Origin: Ardenticatenaceae bacterium
GTDB lineage: Bacteria > Chloroflexota > Anaerolineae > Promineifilales > Promineifilaceae
DNA: 45,223 nucleotides
Direction: 5' to 3'
NCBI GenBank assembly: GCA_030065875.1
Contig: JASJCR010000070.1
Coordinates: forward strand, 1 to 45,223
Part shown: in pieces, positions 25,201 to 33,260 of the stretch
Layout of the letters: each line of letters starts with the position of its first letter
Numbering within the stretch: the first letter of the stretch is position 1
The notes under the pieces: model-generated
Told to the model about the DNA's origin: nothing
The model's database searches: none
What the model saw: only the letters and a program-made list of their open reading frames with translations
Made by a program: the position numbers and the translations under genes

Positions 25201-28200
25201 GCTCAAATCGTCTGAAACGGCTGCGTCCACTAGCCAATCTGGCACGACTTCTTCATTCTTTATTGCAGCACCACTTGAAAATTCATCTTCTTCGTCATCA
25301 TCCGATAAGGTGTCCTCAGACATCTCATCAGCGTCAGCTAAAAATGACGGCTGAATTTCCATCATTTCCAATTCTTCTTCCGCAGCCTCATCCCCCAACA
25401 GGGAGAGCCAGGATAAATCTTCTTCTTCATCTGACTCAGTTGATTCATCGTCTGTGCCAGTAGATTGGACAACTTCTAACCAATCGGGAACATCTTCTTC
25501 CGGTTCAGCTTCTTCTTCAACTTCGAAGGGATCTTCCTGGTCAAGGTTTAAGTCAAGCTCGCCCTCGTCTGACGTTAGCCAGGGCAGTTCAACGGGCGCT
25601 TCAACCACTTCTGATTCTTTTTCTTCATCAACATCAAGTTCACTGAGCGCCCCGGTCATTTTAATATCTGACAGGAAGTCAGCGAAATCTTCATCCTCAA
25701 CGGAATCTTCAAGCGGTGATTCAACATCAGAGAGCCAATCGGGGATCGGAGGTAAGGCATCTTTATCTTCTTCATCCAAAAACTCAGCTTCCTGGATTGC
25801 TTCCTCACCCGATCCACCTTCCAAATCATCGAGCAATGCGGTTAAGCCCAGCGGTTGATCCTCATCGGCAATTAAAGATTCATCCGGCTCTGATTCCCCT
25901 ACTTCTTTGTCACCCAAATAATCAAGCAAACCGGTTAAACCCAAACTGCTGCCGCTCTCATCAGATTCATCATCAGAATCACCGGTTACTTCCTGAGTAA
26001 GAATCGACTCGGTAAGATCGCCATCGCTCAAATCAGGAAGCCATTCAGCTTCATCATTTTCTTCCGCAGCCTGTTCGGTAACTTCAATCGGCTCACTCGG
26101 CTCTTCCAGCCAGGAGAAAAACGCTTCTTCAGAGTCGCCTTCAACTTCAACGCCTCCGGCACCCTCTGCCATGTCGGACGGCAGCTGTAGAGAATCGTCT
26201 TCTTCCTCAGCTTGATCTGTGTTAACCAGCCAGGCCGGAAGGGAATCGGTACCCAAGATACCTTCTTCAACTTCAGCCGCGGCCGACTCAACATCACTTT
26301 CCGCCGGTTGATCCTCTTCAGCGGCAGCCTGAAAAGTTAAATCTTCAACGGCCGATTCAGCTTCCTCCCACGGAAGAAGCGCTTCACCTTCTTCTTCAAC
26401 GAGCCAATCGAGCATTTCACCGGTGCTACCGCTCGCCTCTGAATCATCCAGGGCAAAAAGTTTTTCCAGTTCTTCTGCGCCGCCTTCAGAATCTTCACTC
26501 TCCGCCATATCGGGAGGGGGTGATAACCAATCGGGAATCTCGGCGGCCGCGATCGAATCATCAGCCTGATCCTCTTCCAACCCCTCGATCGCCGAGGCGA
26601 GATCAAATTCGTCAGAAATCCCAGACTCAGGTTCAAGTCCCGACAGTGATTCTTCAAATAAATCGGGGATCTCCTGTGAATCAGCAATTTCACCGAGCTC
26701 CATGGCAGGAGCCTCTTCGGGCAGATCCAGATTAAATTCAGACGGCGTTTCTTCCAGCGAGCTCTCACTTTGAATTTGATCGGCGTCAGACTCGGCAACC
26801 TCTTCAAGTGCCCCCAGCCAGGAAGTCAAAGACAGCCCGTCTTCAGAATCTTGTGCTTCAAGCGATGAGTGATCCGATTCATTGAGATCAGCAGACTCGC
26901 CAATCAGATCGGTCAAATCATCAGCCCCTTCTTCTGGCACCGGCACGGCCCCTAGCCAATCAAGAATCTCTCCGTCTTCAGCAGCTTGTTCACCATCGTC
27001 GATAACCGCACCACTTTCAGCTGGGAGCTGAGAAAAAATATCATCCAGAACATCATCGGATTCCTGCTGCGCAGATTCTTCATCAGATCCGAGCCAATCA
27101 GGCAAATCAGATTGGGTTAAACCCTCAACCGATGCTGAAGCTTCAGCAAACAAATCTGCATCTGCGTGGTCGGTGAAGAGGTCAGTCAAACCGGTCTTCT
27201 CTTCAGATGGCTCAACAGCTTCCGTAAATAAATCCGCATCCCCCTGATCGGTAAAGAGGTCGGTCAAACCGGTCTTCTCATCAGATGGCTCAACAGCCTC
27301 AGCAAATAAATCCGCGTCTCCCTGATCAGTGAAGAAATCGGTTAAACCGGTTTTCTCTTTGATTGGTTCATCGGTTTCTGAAAACAAATCGGCATCTACC
27401 TGATCGCTAAAGAAATCCGTCAAACCACTTTTTTCAATTTCTTCCTCAGGTGAAGCCGCTCCTAAATCAAGGGATTCCGGGGGAAAGGGAATGTCAGAAG
27501 AATCCTGGAGCAGTTCATCCGACATCTCATCAAATAAATCTGCAGCCGAAAATTCCGGCTCGCTCTCCTGTAGGATTTCCTCGCTTTCTTCCAACCAGGA
27601 TGGTTTTTCTCCATGTTCAATTTCATCACCCTCACCGAGCCACTCTGAAACATCCTGAGTGGAATCATCTTCAGATCCAACCGCATCTCGCAGCCACCCA
27701 GGCATCGAAGTGTCTCCAGAAGGTTCTTCATCTTTCTCAAGCCCTTCCGCCACACTGCTGTCATCGGCAAAAAGCCAATCTTCCAAATCAGGGTCATCGG
27801 CTTCCGCTAGGGCATCTATCCCGGTTGATTCTATCGCCATTCCGGGCAATGTTTCATCACCTGAAAAATCAGCCGCTTCTTCAAACAAAGCGGATTCAGA
27901 AGCGTCATCATCTGCGGGTTCCTCAGAATCCTCTACGTGATCTGGCCAACTATCAAGCTGGCTCAATAATTCTGACTGTGGCAGAGGTTGATCACCATCC
28001 AACAGCATGTCATCTTCATCGGCCGCCTCAGATTCGACGTTTTCCAAAATCCAATCAAACGCTTCATCGGTCTCTTCAGCAGCGGTTGTGTCTTCGTCTG
28101 CTTGATCCGCCCAGGGGTCGCCACCGGGAATATAAGTATCTTCAGCCACCTGCTGCTGTTCAACCCAAAATTGGGTGGGCACAAAGCGATCTTGAACATT

Positions 28201-28962
28201 CGACAAAATTCGATCCACGATGGAATCCATATCCAAATGGGCTTGATCGCGAAGAATTAACGACTGCAGCTTTTTGTAATATTTGATAGCTGCCGGGTCA
28301 TTTCCGGTTTTATTGGCCACATCGGCCGCTACGGCGTTAGCCACGATGCTCCACGGTAAATCCTCTAAGATTTGTTGAGCGATCTCCCAGGCTTCATCAT
28401 ACCGCTGCAAATGCCACAGCGCTTCCAACTGCAACAGCTTGACATCCTGACGATGCGGCTCATCCACCGGGAGGCGCATGAGCTGTGAAATCGCCTGCTG
28501 AAATTGTCCGCCTCGCATCAACATTCGCACGGCGCCGCGAACGGGAGTCCCTTCATGGGTCATCGTCTGCACACCTTCAGCGCGCAATATTTTAAGCCGC
28601 TCATCGGCAATAAAGGTGTTGTTGGGTTCAATTTCATAAGCCCGGTCGATGTGCCACAGCGCCTGATTAACGAGCATGCCATCCTGAGCGATTTGAGCCA
28701 AGGCGACATGAGCCATCAAATCATCCGGATCGGCGCTTAAGATACGGCGAAAAATATCGGATGCTTCGGTTGGCCGTCCCTGTTCCAGGTAAGCCCGTCC
28801 CATTTGATGATACGTTTCGATATGTCGAGGGTATTGGGATAAGATGTTGCGGCAGTGCAGGATAGCCTGCGTGTAATGTGATTCCTCAATTAAGGTAGAA
28901 ATCAATTCAATGTATTCGTAAATATCAACCTGTGACACAGGACCTCTTTCTTTCTTGGACAA
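22219..28962 (-). CDS. giant acidic protein with TPR ends and repeated Trp-Leu motifs
   Basis: I know no named family for this 2,247-residue protein. Residues 1-250 are TPR-like helices (CRNILSQYPRHIETYHQMGRA and similar), and the last 70 are again TPR-like (FLMRLLGDAYMQEGQLQKAL). Between them lie about 1,900 residues, overwhelmingly Asp, Glu and Ser, predicted disordered. They are studded with about 28 short motifs of the form PDWL, LDWL or LSWL followed by acidic residues. It holds four 26-residue tandem repeats (GLTDFF/LFTDQ.DADLF) and three near-identical repeats of 91-95 residues. There is no signal peptide or membrane helix. It could be a cytosolic scaffold whose Trp-Leu motifs dock partner domains, perhaps its own TPRs; this is inference. 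TTG 28962 opens the frame; GTG 28938, after AGAGG, is an equally likely start. Confidence 0.85.
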   Translation of the reverse strand: MSKKERGPVSQVDIYEYIELISTLIEESHYTQAILHCRNILSQYPRHIETYHQMGRAYLEQGRPTEASDIFRRILSADPDDLMAHVALAQIAQDGMLVNQALWHIDRAYEIEPNNTFIADERLKILRAEGVQTMTHEGTPVRGAVRMLMRGGQFQQAISQLMRLPVDEPHRQDVKLLQLEALWHLQRYDEAWEIAQQILEDLPWSIVANAVAADVANKTGNDPAAIKYYKKLQSLILRDQAHLDMDSIVDRILSNVQDRFVPTQFWVEQQQVAEDTYIPGGDPWADQADEDTTAAEETDEAFDWILENVESEAADEDDMLLDGDQPLPQSELLSQLDSWPDHVEDSEEPADDDASESALFEEAADFSGDETLPGMAIESTGIDALAEADDPDLEDWLFADDSSVAEGLEKDEEPSGDTSMPGWLRDAVGSEDDSTQDVSEWLGEGDEIEHGEKPSWLEESEEILQESEPEFSAADLFDEMSDELLQDSSDIPFPPESLDLGAASPEEEIEKSGLTDFFSDQVDADLFSETDEPIKEKTGLTDFFTDQGDADLFAEAVEPSDEKTGLTDLFTDQGDADLFTEAVEPSEEKTGLTDLFTDHADADLFAEASASVEGLTQSDLPDWLGSDEESAQQESDDVLDDIFSQLPAESGAVIDDGEQAAEDGEILDWLGAVPVPEEGADDLTDLIGESADLNESDHSSLEAQDSEDGLSLTSWLGALEEVAESDADQIQSESSLEETPSEFNLDLPEEAPAMELGEIADSQEIPDLFEESLSGLEPESGISDEFDLASAIEGLEEDQADDSIAAAEIPDWLSPPPDMAESEDSEGGAEELEKLFALDDSEASGSTGEMLDWLVEEEGEALLPWEEAESAVEDLTFQAAAEEDQPAESDVESAAAEVEEGILGTDSLPAWLVNTDQAEEEDDSLQLPSDMAEGAGGVEVEGDSEEAFFSWLEEPSEPIEVTEQAAEENDEAEWLPDLSDGDLTESILTQEVTGDSDDESDESGSSLGLTGLLDYLGDKEVGESEPDESLIADEDQPLGLTALLDDLEGGSGEEAIQEAEFLDEEDKDALPPIPDWLSDVESPLEDSVEDEDFADFLSDIKMTGALSELDVDEEKESEVVEAPVELPWLTSDEGELDLNLDQEDPFEVEEEAEPEEDVPDWLEVVQSTGTDDESTESDEEEDLSWLSLLGDEAAEEELEMMEIQPSFLADADEMSEDTLSDDDEEDEFSSGAAIKNEEVVPDWLVDAAVSDDLSFIDQENEEFNQSIIDALEQDDDVEDVTGDTGQPIVEDEEADQQSSEQSDHTEPLPAAETPESDEEPQNEVVLASSSASLENDVDVEEAVSMSMSNDLNPADMPFYPDLEADLAFLEKLARESLAKAETPVSSPTLVDEVLPTAEEDIPAPEPVDESGDETLADGDPLSWLDHMEPDEEADPIEEHPTLSWDATRPPDHDAPLARADDLDDDFVTSADELFEDLGSDEWLEEATLLDTPITVDELEELEESEEGEEPARLAVTAALDADILAEVEAELGLDTVIDDLVPAAEGVEELSIEELIEAETEEIAAEADLPTVEVEAPTAEETKAASADDDEFRVSDEEIAHAAEHGMEVEGLDFGLSDDPDALLSWLDLDGAEGEAVIEAEDTLEVAVEPEAAVEEAPTAEVAEVEAPAAEETKTASADDDEFRVSDEEIAHAAEHGMEVEGLDFGLSDDPDALLSWLDLDGGEGEAVLEVEDTLEVAVEPEAAVEEAPMAEVAAVEAEVEVPAAEETKAASADDDEFRVTDEEIAHAAEHGMEIEGLDFGDDPESLMSWLELDDDEELAVQEEVQDAVAELEFPQLVETADDQAAQDELVEEIEELELGELEVEDVDLEGIEGEESLTWLDDLAVDEEPGVGEAIPTLEGELPVEGGIDTIFEEAKEDIEGETPSPLDAILADDFDDDEDSDEDLGWLDNLTPMEIDDVLDLDSDVMNAKGIDTVFPDLPTLDEALETDDQELVRSEIGELPEDPDEALAILEQLAASQRDEEVETVEPEDPNAALWADSALDEIEEVFGADFEGEADEIASIVEDEDLPVPTIIQDVSDMLPEWLEETDEDEGLLDWLDKDDQTDGLDWLQAEEQASQVTSSLSAPRTGQLPDVAIDSPDPSGGETIDLPADEIGEVAAEIELDPNLFALPREALSQSDIDGAIDGYSAILRNGKHIDQLIVELEQQLNSKNRHPFLMRLLGDAYMQEGQLQKALDIYSRVQDLL
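23583..24230. repeat. three long in-frame tandem repeats in the giant TPR gene
   Basis: A block containing (on the plus strand) CCGTGCTCGGCCGC recurs at about 23583, 23868 and 24141, periods 285 and 273 bp, all multiples of three. Each unit codes for EEIAHAAEHGME(V/I)EGLDFG and then a SWL motif. Copies two and three are nearly identical in DNA, so the duplication is recent or kept uniform by recombination. Confidence 0.9.
27125..27436. repeat. four 78-bp tandem repeats in the giant TPR gene
   Basis: Four units of 26 codons each encode K(S/T)GLTD(F/L)F(S/T)D..DADLF, followed by a Glu/Pro/Ser-rich linker. Period is 78 bp, in frame. Here LTDFF or LTDLF replaces the WL motif used elsewhere in the protein. 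Confidence 0.9.
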
Positions 28963-28973
28963 TTTGCTGAGAC

Positions 28974-29017
28974 GGTCAACGACAATAAATACAGCACATT
29001 ATTTTTAATTGTTGACC
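28974..29017 (-). promoter_or_regulatory. inverted repeat just upstream of the giant TPR gene
   Basis: GGTCAAC (28974-28980) and GTTGACC (29011-29017) form a 7-bp inverted repeat with an AT-rich interior. It ends 12 bp before the TTG start on the minus strand. It could be an operator or a hairpin near the ribosome site. I found no convincing promoter in this gap. Confidence 0.3.
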
Positions 29018-29102
29018 TTCTGCAGGAGTCCTAAACAGTACCAATGAACGTTGGTGTGCAAATCTTTAGTTATTGTCAACTAATTATGCAAACTTTCGCC
29101 GT

Positions 29103-30131
29103 TTAGATCAAGTGAAGACCCCGTACTGCAGTCATAGTCCGCTCCAGTTCAGGCTCACTCCCCGATGAGGGTCCTAGTGGATCGATCAAACGATCCCGAC
29201 CAAGCAGCGCCAAAACGGTATTTAATACCCCGTGAGACAGCGCCTCCAGGACGTATCCTCCCTCCTGAACAAATAAGATTTTTCCATCGCAAAGCTGCTG
29301 GCTCCAGGTGATAATTTGGCGGCACAACTCCCCATATCCGGTTAAACTCAACTCAAGCTGAGCCAGAGGATCTACCCAGTGGGCGTCAAAACCGGCCGAA
29401 ACCAGGAGCAAATCCGGTTTAAATTGTTCAAGTTTTGGCCCAACCAGCTGATCATACAGCAGTTTAAACCCTTGATCACCAACTCCGGCCGGAAGCGGCA
29501 AATTCATGGTTGACCCCGAACCGTCACCAACACCGGTTTCGTTTAAGCCCCCGGTTCCCGGATAAAAATACGGGGTGTATTGATGTGAGGAGATAAACAA
29601 CACCGATGGATCGTCATAAAAAATATCTTGAGTTCCGTTCCCATGATGGACGTCAAAATCAATGATCGCGACCCGGTCGAATCCCAATATGTGCTGAGCG
29701 TATCGGGCTCCAACCGCAATGTTGTTTATCAGGCAAAAACCGCCCGGCCGCCTAATCTCGGCGTGATGACCGGGCGGTCGAACAAAAACATATCCGTTGT
29801 CGGCCGTGCCCTTTACAATTAATTCAACCCCCTGGCAAACCGCCCCGGCCGCGATGCGGGCCAGATTATAAGAGAATTCAGTGGCGTAGGTATCCTGATC
29901 GATTCGCCCCCCACCGCGCAAGCAAACCTCTTCCATATAATGGAGCATCTCCGAGGTATGAACCGCCCGTAATAGAGCGGCATCGGCCGGCTGCGGCGTT
30001 TTTATGAGCAAGTCGGTGAAAAGACCTTGTTCTTCTAAAAGTGACCACACGGCCGGTCCACGCTCGGCGTTTTCCGGGTGATTCGGAAAATCGTGTTCTG
30101 CGGCTGGGGCGTGGATATAAACGGTGGTCAT
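29103..30131 (-). CDS. histone deacetylase family amidohydrolase (AcuC/acetylpolyamine type)
   Basis: The 342-residue protein belongs to the arginase-deacetylase fold. Members remove acetyl groups from acetyl-lysine or acetylpolyamines with a zinc ion. Visible marks are HPENAERGPAVWSLLEE near the start, RPPGHHAE with the catalytic His pair (about 120-125), the zinc ligands in DFDVHHGNGTQ (about 160) and SAGFDAHWVDPL (about 245), and EGGY near the end. The active site is complete. The real substrate in bacteria is usually unknown; acetylpolyamines and acetyl-CoA synthetase are the known cases. ATG 30131 overlaps the TGA of the esterase gene (TGATG), so the two are translationally coupled. There is no signal peptide: cytosolic. 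Confidence 0.92.
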   Translation of the reverse strand: MTTVYIHAPAAEHDFPNHPENAERGPAVWSLLEEQGLFTDLLIKTPQPADAALLRAVHTSEMLHYMEEVCLRGGGRIDQDTYATEFSYNLARIAAGAVCQGVELIVKGTADNGYVFVRPPGHHAEIRRPGGFCLINNIAVGARYAQHILGFDRVAIIDFDVHHGNGTQDIFYDDPSVLFISSHQYTPYFYPGTGGLNETGVGDGSGSTMNLPLPAGVGDQGFKLLYDQLVGPKLEQFKPDLLLVSAGFDAHWVDPLAQLELSLTGYGELCRQIITWSQQLCDGKILFVQEGGYVLEALSHGVLNTVLALLGRDRLIDPLGPSSGSEPELERTMTAVRGLHLI

Positions 30132-30829
30132 CACTTAATTTCGGCCGCGCGCGCCTGCCACCAGGCGGATAAATCCCGCAGCCCCTGACTGTTCAACTTG
30201 TGGCCGGATTGATATTCGTTGTACTCAAGGTCAGCTCCGGCTTCCAGCAGAGCATCCCGGCTGGTTTGGGCCACATCGAGGGGCACTTCGTTGTCCCGAA
30301 CACCCGTGGCCATGTATATCGGCAGCCCCTGCAGCGGTTTTTGAGAAATCATGGCCGAAGACAGCGTTGGGGCAAACCCTACCAGCGCGGCAATCCCGCT
30401 GACCAGGTCGGGATGTTCCGCCGCGGTGGCGATGGCGGCCGCCGCCCCCTGGCTAAATCCCAGATAAAAAATCGCCTGTGGGTCAGCCTGATACGCGTCG
30501 GGTAACGCCAGCGTAAAATCGGACAAAGCGGTTACGGCTCCATCAAACTGGTCGAAGTGGGGCCATAACTTGGTTTCTGCGGGCAGCCACGACCAGCCGT
30601 CTCCACTTTGAGGCGTTTCCGGATCAAATTCAATGGCTCGCGGGGCTACAACCAGCCAATCGGAAGGAAAAGTACGGGAAAAAACCCAGGTGACATCCTC
30701 GTTGCCGTGACGGCCGTGAATGAGAACAACGGTTGGGTGTGGCCCCGGCCGCTGGGGTTGACGTACCCGGTGAGGCAACCCGGTCATATAGGCGGCACGT
30801 CCATATTCAATAAAGTAAGTATTGTCCAT
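30131..30829 (-). CDS. alpha/beta hydrolase, phospholipase/carboxylesterase family
   Basis: This 232-residue serine hydrolase resembles YpfH/carboxylesterases. Its marks are an oxyanion loop HGRHGNE (about 37), the nucleophile elbow LGFSQGAAAA (about 125), an Asp in GVRDNEVPL (about 177) and the His in YQSGHKLN (about 210). It likely cleaves small carboxylic or thio-esters in the cytosol; the substrate is not known. ATG 30829 gives the normal length. Reading from a TTG at 30892 would translate through the terminator stem and the -10 box, so it is rejected. It shares a TGATG overlap with the deacetylase gene and forms a two-gene operon with it. Confidence 0.88.
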   Translation of the reverse strand: MDNTYFIEYGRAAYMTGLPHRVRQPQRPGPHPTVVLIHGRHGNEDVTWVFSRTFPSDWLVVAPRAIEFDPETPQSGDGWSWLPAETKLWPHFDQFDGAVTALSDFTLALPDAYQADPQAIFYLGFSQGAAAAIATAAEHPDLVSGIAALVGFAPTLSSAMISQKPLQGLPIYMATGVRDNEVPLDVAQTSRDALLEAGADLEYNEYQSGHKLNSQGLRDLSAWWQARAAEIK

Positions 30830-30862
30830 CAAAATAAATTTGCCTGCTGGTTTTTTGGAGGG

Positions 30863-30868
30863 ATTATA
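30863..30868 (-). promoter_or_regulatory. -10 box of the esterase-deacetylase operon
   Basis: A perfect TATAAT on the minus strand directly follows the T run of the preceding terminator. It is 34 bp before the ATG at 30829. The best -35 candidate, TTGCGC 18 bp upstream inside the terminator stem, is poor. Confidence 0.5.
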
Positions 30869-30914
30869 AAAAAAAGTGAGGTGGAGGCGCAACGGGCGTT
30901 GAACCTACCACCTC
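30868..30914 (-). terminator. rho-independent terminator of the TAP-like hydrolase gene
   Basis: GAGGTGG (30878-30884) pairs with CCACCTC (30908-30914), with a second stem CAACG/CGTTG inside. The minus strand then has eight T. It lies 86 bp beyond the stop at 31000. The last T is also the first base of the next operon's TATAAT. Confidence 0.8.
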
Positions 30915-30999
30915 GGGGGGGAGCCTATGTACCAATAGCCTAGCACAAAGCTCCTATTTGTCAATATTTAATCTTTACAAAATTTGTCATTTTTCTTCA

Positions 31000-33135
31000 T
31001 TATTGCAAAATTAAGGCATCCATAACCGGTTCAAATACGGTGCCCCGCAATTCTTCCTCTTCTCCAGAATTCATGATAAACACCACCGCCAGCAAATTGC
31101 CATCATCATCTGTCGTTACCCCAATAAAAAGTGGGGCTGTTTGCACCTTCGATTGGTACACGTCCCAGGAGCGAGATTGGCTGTCGAGATAAACCTCCGG
31201 ATCATCGGGTGAATCGGCCGAAAGCTGATCGGTAAATAATCCAGCCAGTTCCTCTCCGGAAAAGGAACCGGGAGGAAACGCCTGGAAAATAATGCCGGCC
31301 TGATCCAGAACATCGCGGCCGCGTAAGTAGATGCCTGGGCTGGACTCATCCCATCCATCCGGATAGCTGCCGGCAATCGTTGTGCCCGGCCCCACTTCCA
31401 CTTCAAAGGGCACAAGGACAATCTCTTCTGCTTCAACCACTTCCCCGGGCAACGGAGGGGCATCAAAAGGTGGTGGCTCCATGGTAGAGACACAACTTTC
31501 ATCAATCGACCCGGCCGGATCATTTAGAAAAGCGAGTGAAATATTGAGGGGGCAGTCGGCCGATGAGGTTGCACCATGCCCAATTCCGGGGAATGAAATC
31601 AAAATTTCATTGGTCAAATTGTCGGCAACGTCATCACCCCAGGATGGCGGGGTAATCGGATCGTATTCACCAGTTAGCACCAGCGTCGGAATATCGCTGG
31701 CTACCGGCTGATTTTCAATCGGGTCGGCCGATCCGTTTTGCCAAAGATCACAAGCGTCATACGCCAGCTCCCAATCAGAGAAGTAATCCGCCAGCTGGTC
31801 ATTAGCCAGTGAAGCGGACTCCACGGCCGCCAGATCGCTAAAAGCAAGCTCTTCATGGCACTGGACCGACCGATACATCCCGGTTGAAATAAACTCACCG
31901 TTAATCAAAAAGGTAGTAAACAGCAGGCTCAACGTTTCATATTCACCCTCATCCACTTCGGTAATGACTCGGGGCAGCAGAGGGAATATTTCGTTAGAGT
32001 AGAGCGATTGAAAGAGGATGTCGATTAAATCATCGCCATTAAAGATGACGTCATATTCCTCGCCCGTGAAGAAGTAAATGATCGGAAATTCAATTGGATT
32101 TTCGTTTAGCGTGTCGACCAGCGAGTAAAACGTGCCCTCTAAATCCGGATAGGCGGCGGCGCACGCCGGATCGGCCGCACAACCGTCAAAAAAGACCCGA
32201 AAACCGCGCGTCATGTGACCAGGTATCGCTTCCTGCAAATCAGCCTCCAGCGGATATGGAGAATCGAGGATGACGCTCCGCACACCTTGGGGAAAGTCTC
32301 GCATGACCGTTTGGGCCAAACGGGTGCCGTATGAGACACCAAGCAAATTCCAGCTGTCATACCCCAACGCTTGACGCAAATCTTCCACGTCGGCCGCATT
32401 TTCAGCACTGTTGTAAGCTGATAAATCAACGCCGTTGTCCAACAGGCGCTGACGGCACTCACCTAATGCGTCAAGATATAATTCGTTGTACCGGCCGTCT
32501 TCCAGATCGTCATCGAGTAAATCGAGGTCCAGCTCAAAGGTTTCGCTACAAACGAGGGACGGTTCGGAATAACCGGTTCCCCGCTGATCAAAAATCACAT
32601 AATCGCGATCGGCCAGATACGGCTGAATCGAGTCTTCAAAGGTAAATTCAATTAACTCTAAGGCAAACCCACCTGGTCCACCGGCAAGATAAACGACCGG
32701 ATCAGCGGCTGGTTCGGCCGTTGAAGAACTAAAAATCGCCACGGCAAGTGAAACCGTGCCGCCATCAGCCGGATTTTGACGATTTTGGGGAACCTCAACC
32801 GTGCCGCAGGTAACGTCCGCATCAACCGGAATGGTAAATGGGCAGCTCCCCTCTACAAATTCCCGATTCTGCTCCGTAACGGGCGCCGGATCAGATTCAC
32901 TTTCTTCTTGAACCCCGGCGTCCTCATTCGCCACGCTTTCTTCGATTGTGGGATCGGCCGATTCTTCCGGCACGTCGGCTGGCTCAGGCTCGGGGTCAAC
33001 CGTTTGTGGGCTTTCTGTTTCTTCAACCACGGCCGTTTCCGGGTCCGATTCATTTTCAGTTTGACCACCGGAACAGGCAGCAAAAACAAGTATAATCATG
33101 CTCAACAGGACAAAATTTCGAAAAATTCGAAGCAT
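31000..33135 (-). CDS. TAP-like alpha/beta hydrolase (tripeptidyl aminopeptidase/S33 type), lipoprotein
   Basis: The 711-residue protein begins with a lipoprotein signal (lipobox VFAAC, Cys about 21). A 75-residue Glu/Pro/Asp linker follows. The hydrolase has the HGGP-type YLAGGPGG, DQRGTGYSEP, the nucleophile LGVSYGTRLA, then TGEYDPITPP and PGIGHGATSS for Asp and His. This fits secreted peptidases that trim N-terminal residues, with the C-terminal TAP-like cap. About 130 further residues (SYPDGW to FEPVMDALILQ) look like the PsbP-like module also seen in the genes at 37753 and 39877. ATG 33135 has GAGGAG 9 bases upstream; the ATG at 33156 contains that ribosome site downstream and is rejected. 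It acts on the outer face of the membrane. Confidence 0.9.
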   Translation of the reverse strand: MLRIFRNFVLLSMIILVFAACSGGQTENESDPETAVVEETESPQTVDPEPEPADVPEESADPTIEESVANEDAGVQEESESDPAPVTEQNREFVEGSCPFTIPVDADVTCGTVEVPQNRQNPADGGTVSLAVAIFSSSTAEPAADPVVYLAGGPGGFALELIEFTFEDSIQPYLADRDYVIFDQRGTGYSEPSLVCSETFELDLDLLDDDLEDGRYNELYLDALGECRQRLLDNGVDLSAYNSAENAADVEDLRQALGYDSWNLLGVSYGTRLAQTVMRDFPQGVRSVILDSPYPLEADLQEAIPGHMTRGFRVFFDGCAADPACAAAYPDLEGTFYSLVDTLNENPIEFPIIYFFTGEEYDVIFNGDDLIDILFQSLYSNEIFPLLPRVITEVDEGEYETLSLLFTTFLINGEFISTGMYRSVQCHEELAFSDLAAVESASLANDQLADYFSDWELAYDACDLWQNGSADPIENQPVASDIPTLVLTGEYDPITPPSWGDDVADNLTNEILISFPGIGHGATSSADCPLNISLAFLNDPAGSIDESCVSTMEPPPFDAPPLPGEVVEAEEIVLVPFEVEVGPGTTIAGSYPDGWDESSPGIYLRGRDVLDQAGIIFQAFPPGSFSGEELAGLFTDQLSADSPDDPEVYLDSQSRSWDVYQSKVQTAPLFIGVTTDDDGNLLAVVFIMNSGEEEELRGTVFEPVMDALILQ

Positions 33136-33260
33136 TTTTAATTTCTCCTCAATCATAATAGGATCAATTTTGCCACACCAGGAGTATCGGGGCGACGATC
33201 TAGGAGAGAATTCTTATAAAGCCAAAATCAAAAATGGAATAGAAAAAGGAAGATCTACTT

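Noticed and set aside
30868..30914. Riboswitch in the leader of the esterase gene
   Set aside because: The hairpin with its eight-T tail lies where the upstream gene needs a terminator, and the TATAAT follows it, so it is not in the esterase leader.
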